DNA from: Comamonas sp. lk
Lineage (GTDB): Bacteria; Pseudomonadota; Gammaproteobacteria; Burkholderiales; Burkholderiaceae_C
DNA length: 8,544 nt
Reading direction: 5' to 3'
Assembly (NCBI GenBank): GCA_945898105.1
Contig: CAMDHL010000081.1
Location: 1 to 8,544, forward strand
The notes below the pieces were generated by a model. That model was not told where the DNA came from and did no database searches. It was given only the letters and a program-made list of their open reading frames with translations. Below, piece after piece: positions 1-6,671 of the stretch (the stretch's first letter is position 1; each line of letters starts with the position of its first letter). The translations under genes and the position numbers were made by a program.

Positions 1-51
1 GATGGACGGGAAGTAAGAAGCAGGCCCTTGGATCTTGGGTACGTTTGCCAT
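1..51 (-). CDS. DUF4287-type protein, N-terminus only (runs off the left edge)
   Basis: Only the first 17 codons are inside the window. The ATG is at 51-49 and the visible residues are MANVPKIQGPASYFPSI. The Q-G-P-A-S-Y-F-P-S-I signature is what I remember as the conserved start of DUF4287 proteins, small proteins of unknown function. The start is supported by a Shine-Dalgarno-like AAGG at 61-58, six bases upstream and overlapping the stop codon of the preceding SRPBCC gene. The two genes are separated by only 8 bp and are probably co-transcribed and translationally coupled. The family call rests on this short peptide alone; the function is unknown. Confidence 0.6.
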   Translation of the reverse strand, partial: MANVPKIQGPASYFPSI

Positions 52-59
52 GGTGCGCC

Positions 60-506
60 TTAGCCGGGAATATTGGGCTCCACCAGGGTCGCTAGTTGCG
101 CCAGCGATTCTTGCCAGCCCAGGTAGCACATTTCTAGCGGGATGGCCTCGGGAATGCCGCTTTGGGTGATGTTGATTTCTGTGCCGCAGATGACGGCTTG
201 CAGCGTCACCGTTACTTCCAGCGTGCCGGGTAAATTCGGGTCTTCAAAGCGGTCGGTGTAGCGCAGGCGTTCGCCGGGCACCAGTTCCAGGTATTCGCCG
301 CCAAAGGAATGCGCGCCGCCGGTGCTGAAGTTGTGAAAGGACATGCGAAATGTGCCGCCCACGCGCGCGTCCATGTGATGCACGGTGCAGCTAAAGCCAT
401 AGGGCGGTATCCATTTGGCCATGGCCGTGGGCTCGATGAAAGCGCGGTACACCTTGTCGGGCGCCGCGCGCAGGACGCGGTGCAGATGAACGCTGCGGTC
501 AGTCAC
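60..506 (-). CDS. SRPBCC family protein (AHSA1 / polyketide cyclase-like)
   Basis: This 148-residue protein has the layout of a single-domain START-like (SRPBCC, AHSA1 branch) fold filling the whole chain. An N-terminal strand and helix (V-Y-R-A-F-I-E-P, about residues 19-27) lead to the A-K-W-I-P-P motif near residue 30. Then come the V-G-G-T-F-R-M-S-F strand near 49-57, the E-Y-L-E-L-V-P-G-E-R-L strand pair near 72-82, and a long C-terminal helix starting at G-W-Q-E-S-L (about 130) that closes the ligand cavity. No signal peptide is visible, so it should be cytosolic. The family binds hydrophobic ligands or acts as a Hsp90-activator-like domain; no ligand can be named here. The start codon is GTG, 12 bp after the ssb stop and in the same frame as the 3' half of ssb. 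There is only a weak GAG-type ribosome site, suggesting translational coupling to ssb. Family confidence is good; the physiological role is unknown. Confidence 0.82.
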   Translation of the reverse strand: MTDRSVHLHRVLRAAPDKVYRAFIEPTAMAKWIPPYGFSCTVHHMDARVGGTFRMSFHNFSTGGAHSFGGEYLELVPGERLRYTDRFEDPNLPGTLEVTVTLQAVICGTEINITQSGIPEAIPLEMCYLGWQESLAQLATLVEPNIPG

Positions 507-518
507 GATGCTCGGGGC

Positions 519-1003
519 CTAAAAAGGAATATCGTCGTCCATGTCGTCAAAGCCGCTGGCCGGGCGCACGGCGGGCGCGGTGCGGGCCGGGGCGGAGGCG
601 GCGGGGCGCGCTGCCGGTGCGGCGCGGCGTTGGCCACCGTCGTCACCTTCGCCGGGACCGCCCATTCCTTCGCGGCCACCGAGCAGTTGCAGTTCAGTGG
701 CGATGATGTCTACGGTATTCTTTTCGACGCCGGCCTGGTCGGTGTATTTGCCGTATTTCAGGCGACCTTCAATGTAGGCGGGGCGGCCTTTTTCAGGTAT
801 TCCCCGGCAATTTCGGCCAGGCGGTCGTAAAAGGTGACGCGGTGCCACTGGGTGTCTTCGATCGACTCACCGGTGTTTTTGTCTTTGCGGCGGCTGCTGG
901 TGGCGATGCTGACATTGGCCACGGCCTGGCCGGAGGGCAAATAACGGATTTCGGGGTCGCGGCCGCAGTTGCCGACGAGGATGACTTTATTGACGGATGC
1001 CAT
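519..1003 (-). CDS. ssb: single-stranded DNA-binding protein SSB, interrupted by a -1 frameshift
   Basis: SSB coats single-stranded DNA in replication, repair and recombination, and recruits partners through its acidic C-terminal tip. The first frame starts at ATG 1003 and gives the OB-fold start ([12 protein letters not shown], then G-R-D-P-E and W-H-R-V). After residue 72 (K-K) it runs into nine foreign residues and stops at 758. The rest of the OB fold ([18 protein letters not shown]), a Gly/Ala/Pro-rich linker and the canonical tip D-D-D-I-P-F follow in the -1 frame, ending at TAG 521-519. Restoring one base at 787-793 gives a normal 161-residue SSB. The 81-residue product lacks the last OB strands and the tip and should be non-functional. 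Because ssb is essential, a sequencing or assembly error in the A5-G2 run is the simplest explanation. Alternatives are a real mutation with a second ssb elsewhere, or programmed slippage at AAAAAG. A good ribosome site, GGAG at 1014-1011, supports the start. Confidence 0.88.
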
Positions 1004-1010
1004 GGGTTTT

Positions 1011-1033
1011 CTCCAAGATAGTCGGCCATTATC
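1011..1033 (-). promoter_or_regulatory. candidate ssb promoter -10 and ribosome binding site
   Basis: On the minus strand GATAAT (1033-1028) differs from the sigma-70 -10 consensus by one base. It would place a transcription start near 1021, giving a leader of about 18 nt. GGAG (1014-1011) is a strong Shine-Dalgarno sequence seven bases before the ATG. No convincing -35 lies 16-18 bp upstream of GATAAT. An alternative pair is TTTTCA with a 17-bp spacer to GACTAT, but that would put the transcription start on top of the ribosome site. I saw no CTGT-N8-ACAG LexA operator. The ribosome site is solid; the promoter is tentative. Confidence 0.4.
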
Positions 1034-1069
1034 CCGCCTTTGAAAACCGCTGGCGATGCGGGAAAGTGC

Positions 1070-1190
1070 CTAGGCCCACACGGCGCGGCGCCCGCTACCG
1101 ATGACGCCCCGGCAAAAAAGCCCAAAGACTGCAAAGTGTTGTACACGCCCAGAGCGCGGCCGCTCGTCCCTGGGCGAAGTAGAGGTTGTG
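1070..1190 (-). pseudogene. remnant of an MFS transporter gene (frame-scrambled fragment)
   Basis: Reading the minus strand from about 1185 to 1070 through all three frames recovers a continuous transporter-like peptide. It runs Q-G-R-A-A-A-L (first frame), then LGVYNTLQSLGFFAG (second frame), then G-V-I-G-S-G-R-R-A-V-W-A followed by TAG at 1072-1070 (third frame). The L-G-V-Y-N-T-x-Q-S-L-G-x-F-x-G-G segment is typical of the second half of DHA1/YajR-like major facilitator proteins. Joining the frames needs removal of a CT repeat unit in CTCTGG and addition of one G in the GGGG run near 1110. Only about 40 codons of an expected 400 remain, squeezed between ssb and uvrA, so this is a deletion relic and cannot make a transporter. 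From memory, relatives carry a full MFS gene at exactly this position, co-directional with ssb. The boundaries are approximate. Confidence 0.6.
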
Positions 1191-1213
1191 GCGCATGAAA
1201 ACCCGCGCTTGGC

Positions 1214-1219
1214 GATAAT
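1214..1219 (+). promoter_or_regulatory. candidate -10 element for uvrA
   Basis: GATAAT lies 26 bp before the TTG start of uvrA and would start transcription near 1226, leaving a leader of about 20 nt. The hexamers 16-18 bp upstream do not resemble TTGACA; the nearest TTG-containing candidate (TTGTGG at 1186) is 22 bp away, which is too far. I saw no LexA box (CTGT-N8-ACAG) in 1004-1245, although uvrA is SOS-controlled in enteric bacteria. This is a weak prediction based on one hexamer and its position. Confidence 0.3.
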
Positions 1220-1245
1220 GCGCGGTTTGGCTTGGCGCACGCGTT

Positions 1246-4200
1246 TTGAACACTCCACACACTCCGATCAACTTGGCCGCCGAACTGGGCGAGGAGGCTG
1301 GCACCTATCTGGGGCGCAGTTTGCGCCAGCCCAGCATCAGCATTCGGGGGGCGCGTACCCACAATCTGAAGAACATCGATCTGGACATTCCGCGCAACCA
1401 GTTGGTGGTCATTACCGGCCTGTCTGGCTCTGGCAAGTCCAGCCTGGCTTTTGACACCTTGTACGCCGAAGGCCAGCGCCGCTATGTGGAAAGCCTGTCC
1501 ACCTACGCGCGGCAGTTTTTGCAGCTCATGGACAAGCCCGATGTGGACATGATCGAGGGCCTGTCGCCCGCCATCTCCATCGAGCAAAAAGCCACCAGCC
1601 ACAACCCGCGCTCCACCGTGGGCACGGTGACCGAAATCCACGACTACCTGCGCCTCTTGTTTGCACGCGCCGGTACGCCCTACTGCCCCGACCACGGCCA
1701 GCCGCTGCAAGCGCAAACCGTCAGCCAAATGGTCGATGCGGTGCTGGCCCTCCCGCAGGACACGCGGCTGATGATTTTGGCACCGGTGGCGCGTGAGAAA
1801 AAAGGCGAGTTTTTAGATGTGTTTGCGCACATGCAGGCGCAAGGCTATGTGCGCTTTCGCATTAATGGCGTGGTGTACGAAGCGCAGGATATTCCGGTGC
1901 TGAAGAAAAACGAAAAACACGATGTGGACGTCGTGGTGGACCGTCTGAAAGTGCGCCCCGAGTTGCAACAACGCCTGGCCGAAAGTTTTGAAGCAGCGCT
2001 GCGCCTGGCTGTAGGCCGCGCGATCGCGCTAGAGATGGACAGCAGCGCCGCTGATGGCAGCCTGGTCGAGCACCGCTTTAACGCCAAATTTGCCTGCCCA
2101 CAGTGCAGCTACAGCATCAGCGAGCTGGAGCCTAGGTTGTTTTCCTTCAATTCACCCGTGGGTGCCTGCACCGCTTGCGACGGGCTGGGGCAGCAAGATA
2201 TGTTTGATGTGACGCGGGTGGTGGCCTTCCCCTCGCTCAGTTTGGCCAGCGGTGCTATCAAAGGCTGGGATAGGCGCAACGGCTATTACTTTGCCATGCT
2301 GGAGAGTCTGGCGCGGCATTACAAATTTGACGTGGAAGCGCCATTTGAAGACCTGCCCGCGCAGGTGCAAGACGCGGTGCTGCATGGCTCGGGCGAGGAA
2401 GAGATTAAGTTCAGCTATGTGCTGGAGTCGGGCAATTCGCAAGGCCGCAAGGTGAACAAAAAGCACCCGTTTGAAGGCGTACTGCCCAATTTGCAACGGC
2501 GTTACCGCGAGACCGAATCGAGCCTGGTGCGCGAAGAGTTGGCGCGCTTACGCAGCACGCATCCGTGCAATGAATGCCAAGGCACGCGTTTGCGCGCCGA
2601 GGCACGCCATGTGAAGGTAGGCGAAGGCAGCCAGGCGCGGGCGATTTTTGAAATCAGCCAAAGTACTTTGCTGGAAGCGCAAAGTTACTTTGAAAGTCTG
2701 CAGCTGCGCGGCTCCAAGGGCGAGATTGCGTCTAAGGTGGTGCGCGAAATCGGGCTGCGCCTGAAGTTTTTGAACGACGTGGGACTGAGCTACCTCAGCC
2801 TCTCGCGCAGCGCCGAAACGCTGAGCGGCGGCGAGTCGCAGCGCATACGGCTGGCGAGCCAGATTGGCTCCGGTCTGACCGGCGTAATGTATGTGCTGGA
2901 CGAACCCAGCATCGGCCTGCACCAGCGTGACAACGACCGTCTGATAAGCACCTTGCGCCATTTGCGCGACATCGGCAACAGCGTGCTGGTGGTGGAGCAC
3001 GACGAAGACATGATGCGCGCCGCCGACTATGTGATCGACATGGGCCCTGGCGCCGGTTTGCACGGCGGGCAAGTGACGGCGCAGGGCAGCTTTGCGCAGG
3101 TGCGCGATAACCCCAACTCCTTGACCGGCAAATACCTGTCGGGCGCGCTGCAAATTGCCATCCCCACGCAAAGGCGCGCTTGGTTGCCTACGGTAGAAAG
3201 CGTCGCGTACCAGGCCAAAAACCCCTCGCGGTTCGCACCCAGCCCTGCCGCTGAACGGCGCGCAGAACGCGAGGCGCGCCACCGCGCTACGCTAGGGGAG
3301 TGGCAATCGCTGCGCGTGCTGGGCGCGCGCGGCAACAATTTGCAAAACGTGAGCGTGGCCTTTCCGGTGGGGCTCTTAACCTGCGTCACCGGCGTATCGG
3401 GCTCAGGCAAGTCCACGCTGGTAAATGACACCTTGTACGCCGCTGCCGCGCGCACCATCCACCGCGCGCACGAAGAACCGGCGCCGCACGACAGCATCGA
3501 AGGCATCGAGTATTTCGACAAAGTGATTAACGTGGACCAGTCGCCCATAGGCCGCACGCCACGCAGCAACCCGGCAACGTACACAGGCTTGTTCACCCCC
3601 ATCCGCGAGTTGATGGCTGAAGTGCCCATGGCGCGCGAACGTGGCTACGGTGCCGGGCGCTTTAGCTTCAATGTGCCCGCGGGAAGTGGCGGCGGGCGCT
3701 GCGAAGCTTGCCAGGGTGACGGCATGGTGAAAGTGGAAATGCATTTCCTTCCCGATGTGTATGTGCCCTGCGACGTATGCGCGGGCCAGCGCTACAACCG
3801 CGAGACGCTGGAGGTGCTGTACAAGGGCAAAAACATCGCCCACATCCTGGACCTAACGGTGGATGCGGCGCTGGACTTTTTTCAGGCCGTGCCCACGCTT
3901 GCGCGCAAGCTGCAAACCCTGATGGACGTTGGGCTGAGCTATATCCGCTTGGGCCAATCGGCCACCACACTTTCAGGCGGCGAGGCGCAGCGCGTGAAGC
4001 TGGCACTCGAATTGTCCAAGCGCGACACGGGGCGTACGCTTTACATTCTGGACGAGCCCACCACCGGATTGCACTTTGCCGACATCGCCTTGTTGCTAAA
4101 GGTGTTGCACCAGTTACGCGATGCGGGCAACACGATTGTGGTGATCGAGCACAACCTAGACGTCATCAAGACCGCCGATTGGGTGATCGACATGGGCCCC

Positions 4201-4317
4201 GAAGGCGGCTCTGGCGGCGGCACCTTGGTGGCATCGGGCACGCCCGAAGACATCGCCGCCACGCCGGGCAGCTTTACCGGTACCTACTTGCAACGGGTCT
4301 TGCAACGGCACTGCTAA
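1246..4317 (+). CDS. uvrA: UvrABC excinuclease subunit A
   Basis: UvrA is the damage-recognition ATPase of nucleotide excision repair; its dimer scans DNA and loads UvrB. The 1023-residue product (E. coli about 940) is complete, with both ABC modules. The first Walker [10 protein letters not shown], is at 58-66, its signature L-S-G-G-E at 526-530 and Walker B L-D-E-P at 551-554. The second Walker [10 protein letters not shown], is at 716-724, its signature at 909-913 and Walker B at 935-938. Histidine switches are at E-H-D 584-586 and E-H-N 968-970. Zinc-binding CxxC pairs are at 284/287 with 308/311, 441/444, and 819/822 with 842/845. Extra length comes from an N-terminal extension of about 28 residues, a basic linker near 640-688, and a short Gly/Ser insertion near 811-816. 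The start is TTG, the first possible start after an in-frame stop at 1216, without a clear Shine-Dalgarno sequence; TTG at 1321, with GGGG upstream, is an alternative. The gene diverges from ssb. Confidence 0.97.
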   Translation: MNTPHTPINLAAELGEEAGTYLGRSLRQPSISIRGARTHNLKNIDLDIPRNQLVVITGLSGSGKSSLAFDTLYAEGQRRYVESLSTYARQFLQLMDKPDVDMIEGLSPAISIEQKATSHNPRSTVGTVTEIHDYLRLLFARAGTPYCPDHGQPLQAQTVSQMVDAVLALPQDTRLMILAPVAREKKGEFLDVFAHMQAQGYVRFRINGVVYEAQDIPVLKKNEKHDVDVVVDRLKVRPELQQRLAESFEAALRLAVGRAIALEMDSSAADGSLVEHRFNAKFACPQCSYSISELEPRLFSFNSPVGACTACDGLGQQDMFDVTRVVAFPSLSLASGAIKGWDRRNGYYFAMLESLARHYKFDVEAPFEDLPAQVQDAVLHGSGEEEIKFSYVLESGNSQGRKVNKKHPFEGVLPNLQRRYRETESSLVREELARLRSTHPCNECQGTRLRAEARHVKVGEGSQARAIFEISQSTLLEAQSYFESLQLRGSKGEIASKVVREIGLRLKFLNDVGLSYLSLSRSAETLSGGESQRIRLASQIGSGLTGVMYVLDEPSIGLHQRDNDRLISTLRHLRDIGNSVLVVEHDEDMMRAADYVIDMGPGAGLHGGQVTAQGSFAQVRDNPNSLTGKYLSGALQIAIPTQRRAWLPTVESVAYQAKNPSRFAPSPAAERRAEREARHRATLGEWQSLRVLGARGNNLQNVSVAFPVGLLTCVTGVSGSGKSTLVNDTLYAAAARTIHRAHEEPAPHDSIEGIEYFDKVINVDQSPIGRTPRSNPATYTGLFTPIRELMAEVPMARERGYGAGRFSFNVPAGSGGGRCEACQGDGMVKVEMHFLPDVYVPCDVCAGQRYNRETLEVLYKGKNIAHILDLTVDAALDFFQAVPTLARKLQTLMDVGLSYIRLGQSATTLSGGEAQRVKLALELSKRDTGRTLYILDEPTTGLHFADIALLLKVLHQLRDAGNTIVVIEHNLDVIKTADWVIDMGPEGGSGGGTLVASGTPEDIAATPGSFTGTYLQRVLQRHC

Positions 4318-4411
4318 GGTAAGCGCTTTACGCTTGTAGGCCAGGCCACGCGGCATTGGCCCGCACCAGCTAGGCGCACGCTGGCACCGAGGCTTTAACT
4401 GGCAGTACAGA

Positions 4412-4427
4412 AACCTTTAAAAAGGTT
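4412..4427. terminator. small inverted repeat between the convergent uvrA and glycosylase-like genes
   Basis: AACCTTT (4412-4418) and AAAGGTT (4421-4427) form a perfect inverted repeat, realistically a 6-bp stem with a TAAA loop. It overlaps the last base of the leftward gene's stop codon and lies about 95 bp after the uvrA stop. Its position between convergent genes suggests a bidirectional transcription end, but the stem is short and AT-rich, and neither side is followed by a proper T-tract. Two even shorter stems lie in the same 109-bp spacer: AAGCG/CGCTT at 4321-4335 and CCAGC/GCTGG at 4366-4384. The assignment is weak. Confidence 0.25.
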
Positions 4428-5371
4428 CAAGTTGGCGCCTGCAACAAGTCGGTTGCCAAACACAAATCGGCCCAGGCTTTGGCCTTGTCCGCCGGTTGGC
4501 GCAGCAAAGCTTGGGGCGCGTAAGTCACAACCACCGGCACGCCCAGGTAGCGATATACCTTGCCGCGCTGACGGCCAAGGGGTAAGCGCGCATCTTCGGG
4601 ATAGTCTTGAAGCAGCACCTGGTTTGCAAAGCGTCCCATGGCCAAAATCACCGCTGGCTGCACGAGTGCAATTTCGCGCTGCAAATAGGCGGCGCACTGG
4701 GCTAGTTCGGCGGCCTGCGGCACCCGACCCTGGGGCGGGCGGCATTTACTAACTTTGGTGACATAGGCCGCTTCTAAGCCCTGTGCCACCTCAGCCCGCG
4801 TAGCGCCCACGGCTTTGAGCATATTGGCCAACAGCATTCCGGCGTCCCCGGTAAATGCCTGGCCTGCGGCGTCTTCGTCTTCCTCAGGCGGGTCGCCCAC
4901 CACCATCCAGCGGGCATGGCGTCCAGCCTGGGCGCTGAGCATGCTGTGGCTACGCCCGGCACACAAACCGCAAGCTTGGCAATCGGCAGCGGTGCGGGCC
5001 AAAGCGTCCCAGTCCATGTTGGCAATTTGGCTAAGGTCGTTGGCGCCATCACCGCGCTGCATCGTGGGCAGGTTGCCACTGCTCACGGCGCCGCTGGCGC
5101 TGCTTCCGATGCCGGTGTTCGTACTTTTACCGACAGTGGCTGCAGGCCCTTTAGGTCTCTGGGCAACGGGCATGCGTGATGCCGCGCTAGCCTGCGCCCC
5201 AAGGGCGTTCGGGGCAGTGCCCAAAACAACTTGTGGATTTGCCTGTTTGGCGGGCGCCACACTAGGCAAAGCGCTAGAGCCAGCTACTGCGAAATCCGTA
5301 CCCGGCAGCCAGACGCGCACGCCCATCTCCAAAAGCATGGCGCGTTGGCGGGTGTCTAAAGAAAGCGGCAT
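4427..5371 (-). CDS. uracil-DNA glycosylase family 4-like protein with psi (HolD)-like N-terminus
   Basis: The 314-residue product has three parts. Residues 1-25 (M-P-L-S-L-D-T-R-Q-R, then A-M-L-L-E-M-G-V-R-V-W-L-P) form a predicted helix plus tail. Residues 28-113 are a low-complexity Ala/Ser/Gly/Pro linker. Residues 119-312 are a family-4-type glycosylase domain. Four cysteines suited to the family's 4Fe-4S cluster are present (131, 134, 210, 226), including K-C-R-P-P. The catalytic motifs are altered: the usual G-E-x-P-G is G-D-P-P-E (159-163), and the usual H-P-x-x-L-L-R is A-P-Q-A-L-L-R, with Ala285 where His is expected. Standard annotation would be uracil-DNA glycosylase, which removes uracil from DNA. 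The N-terminal peptide and the position next to rimI suggest a replisome (psi-like) role instead; see the findings. I chose ATG 5371, 7 bp after the rimI stop; an in-frame TTG at 5386 would overlap rimI. It is the last gene of the unit. Confidence 0.85.
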   Translation of the reverse strand: MPLSLDTRQRAMLLEMGVRVWLPGTDFAVAGSSALPSVAPAKQANPQVVLGTAPNALGAQASAASRMPVAQRPKGPAATVGKSTNTGIGSSASGAVSSGNLPTMQRGDGANDLSQIANMDWDALARTAADCQACGLCAGRSHSMLSAQAGRHARWMVVGDPPEEDEDAAGQAFTGDAGMLLANMLKAVGATRAEVAQGLEAAYVTKVSKCRPPQGRVPQAAELAQCAAYLQREIALVQPAVILAMGRFANQVLLQDYPEDARLPLGRQRGKVYRYLGVPVVVTYAPQALLRQPADKAKAWADLCLATDLLQAPT

Positions 5372-5378
5372 AGGCCCA

Positions 5379-5837
5379 TTATCCAAGTTGCATGCGCATC
5401 ACCAACGCATCCTCGCGCTGGCCGCGCCCGGCGGTGTAATAAGACTTGCGCTGCCCCACCACCTCAAAACCATGGCTCTGATAGACCTTGATAGCGCGGG
5501 CATTGCCCACCCGCACTTCTAACCACAAGATGCGCGCCGCTTCGCTGACGGCCCACAAGCGCGCGGCGTCGAGCATCAGGCGGCCCCAGCCCTGAAGCTG
5601 ATAGTTTGGGTCTACGGTGATGTTGAGCAGATGCGCCTCTTGCACCCCGGGCATGACCACAAAGTAGCCCAGCAAGGTTTCACCACCGATTAGCAGGCGC
5701 GCGTGGTAACCGCTGTGCAAAACGTCATTGAAATTGGCGCGCGACCAGGGATGGGCATAGGCGCGCTGCTCCACTTCCATCACCCGCGCGAGGCTGGGCA
5801 TGTCCATCGCCACTAAGCGCACCTCGGCGCGCTCCAT
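5379..5837 (-). CDS. rimI: ribosomal-protein-S18-alanine N-acetyltransferase RimI
   Basis: RimI is a GNAT-fold enzyme that transfers acetyl from acetyl-CoA to the N-terminal alanine of ribosomal protein S18 in the cytosol. The 152-residue product matches the family length. The N-terminal acceptor-side segment (V-M-E-V-E-Q-R-A-Y-A-H-P-W-S) leads to the core strand L-L-N-I-T-V-D-P. The pyrophosphate-binding loop Q-L-Q-G-W-G follows, with Gln where Arg is usual in Q/R-x-x-G-x-G/A. The C-terminal signature is W-L-E-V-R-x-x-N-x-x-A-I-x-V-Y-x-x-x-G-F; it holds the glutamate and tyrosine corresponding to the E. coli catalytic pair. R-E-D-A near the end is also typical. I placed the start at ATG 5837, 4 bp after the tsaB stop. 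A longer frame up to 5903 would add 22 basic residues overlapping tsaB that do not belong to the fold. The close spacing indicates translational coupling with tsaB upstream and the glycosylase-like gene downstream. Confidence 0.92.
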   Translation of the reverse strand: MERAEVRLVAMDMPSLARVMEVEQRAYAHPWSRANFNDVLHSGYHARLLIGGETLLGYFVVMPGVQEAHLLNITVDPNYQLQGWGRLMLDAARLWAVSEAARILWLEVRVGNARAIKVYQSHGFEVVGQRKSYYTAGRGQREDALVMRMQLG

Positions 5838-5841
5838 CGCT

Positions 5842-6657
5842 TTAGGTCCCGGGTGTCTGCGCATGGGCTTTGGGATGGACAAGCGGCGCGACAGGCGGCA
5901 CATCCTGGCTGAGGACTACGCCGGCTTTGTGGGCTTTCTCTAAGGCGCGCTCCCCCGTGGTTTTGGCGACTTTGTCGCGCACATACAGGGGCAAGGCCTG
6001 CTCAGGCGGTACGCAAGCGCCCGCCGCAATGAGCGCCGGAGCCAATTGCAAAATCGCCATAGCCTGAGGCAACGCATCGCAGCACATTAAATCGGCTGGT
6101 GCAGCCAGGCGTTCGCCATAGCTGGCAAATACGTTACCCGCCCAAGCGCGCCAGGGCTTTGCGGCTTGCACAGATTGCGCCCACACGGCCACTTGCTCGG
6201 GCACCACAAGACAAGGCGCTTGCAGCGTAGACCAAACATCACCGTCAAATGCATAAGTAGCAGCGTAGACCTCGTCCATGCGGGCATCGAGCAAAGCGCT
6301 CACACAGCCTTGGGTGGCCTTTGGCGCATGGGCCGCGCGGGCGCTTTGTGCCAACGCCAGCAAAGAGGGCACCGGCAGGACCGGCACGCCCGCGCCATAC
6401 GCCAGGCCCTGGGCTACCGAGCAGGCCGCACGCAAACCTGTAAATGAACCGGGGCCGCTGCCAAAGCAAATAGCGTCCAGATCCTGCAAACGCAGGTCGG
6501 CCTGGCGCAGCAAGTCCATGATGGCGGCTATGAGACTGCCCGAGGCAGCCGCGCCACCCGCCCCCTGGTACTCCCAGTACTGCGGCCCTGCCGGGGTCCT
6601 GCGCATCACAGCGACGCTCAAGGCGTCGGTGCTGGTGTCAAAGGCCAATAGATGCAT
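5842..6657 (-). CDS. tsaB: tRNA threonylcarbamoyladenosine biosynthesis protein TsaB
   Basis: TsaB (YeaZ) is the dimerising partner of TsaD, and with TsaE and TsaC/TsaC2 it makes the universal t6A modification at position 37 of ANN-decoding tRNAs. It has the ASKHA fold but does not itself catalyse transfer. The 271-residue product begins M-H-L-L-A-F-D-T-S-T-D, the phosphate-1-like strand. It has the family hallmark F-G-S-G-P-G-S-F-T-G-L-R near residues 65-76 and D-A-R-M-D-E-V-Y near 128-135, and closes with L-P-L-Y-V-R-D-K-V-A near 224-233. A tail of about 38 residues makes it somewhat longer than the E. coli protein (231). The ATG lies 14 bp after the stop of the DMT transporter gene, with no clear Shine-Dalgarno sequence, so expression probably depends on coupling or on an internal promoter. 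It pairs with rimI directly downstream, as in many bacteria. Confidence 0.94.
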   Translation of the reverse strand: MHLLAFDTSTDALSVAVMRRTPAGPQYWEYQGAGGAAASGSLIAAIMDLLRQADLRLQDLDAICFGSGPGSFTGLRAACSVAQGLAYGAGVPVLPVPSLLALAQSARAAHAPKATQGCVSALLDARMDEVYAATYAFDGDVWSTLQAPCLVVPEQVAVWAQSVQAAKPWRAWAGNVFASYGERLAAPADLMCCDALPQAMAILQLAPALIAAGACVPPEQALPLYVRDKVAKTTGERALEKAHKAGVVLSQDVPPVAPLVHPKAHAQTPGT

Positions 6658-6671
6658 GGTTACTAAGTGGT

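Noticed and set aside
1004..1245. LexA (SOS) operator between ssb and uvrA
   Set aside because: No CTGT-N8-ACAG or close variant was found on reading the spacer; a Gram-positive-type box was not seen either.
793..1728. A 311-codon open frame on the minus strand across ssb, the spacer and the 5' part of uvrA
   Set aside because: It is antisense to conserved uvrA and out of frame with ssb. Only its middle part is meaningful, as part of the MFS relic.
4321..4335. AAGCG/CGCTT hairpin after uvrA as an intrinsic terminator
   Set aside because: The stem is only 5 bp and is followed by GTAGG rather than a T-tract.
5372..5386. TTG start for the glycosylase-like gene at 5386
   Set aside because: It would overlap rimI and add five residues before a good ATG at 5371, from which the conserved-looking N-terminus begins.
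5838..5903. N-terminal extension of rimI by 22 residues
   Set aside because: It overlaps the tsaB 3' end, is rich in Arg/Pro, and adds nothing to the GNAT fold; ATG 5837 right after the tsaB stop fits the usual length.
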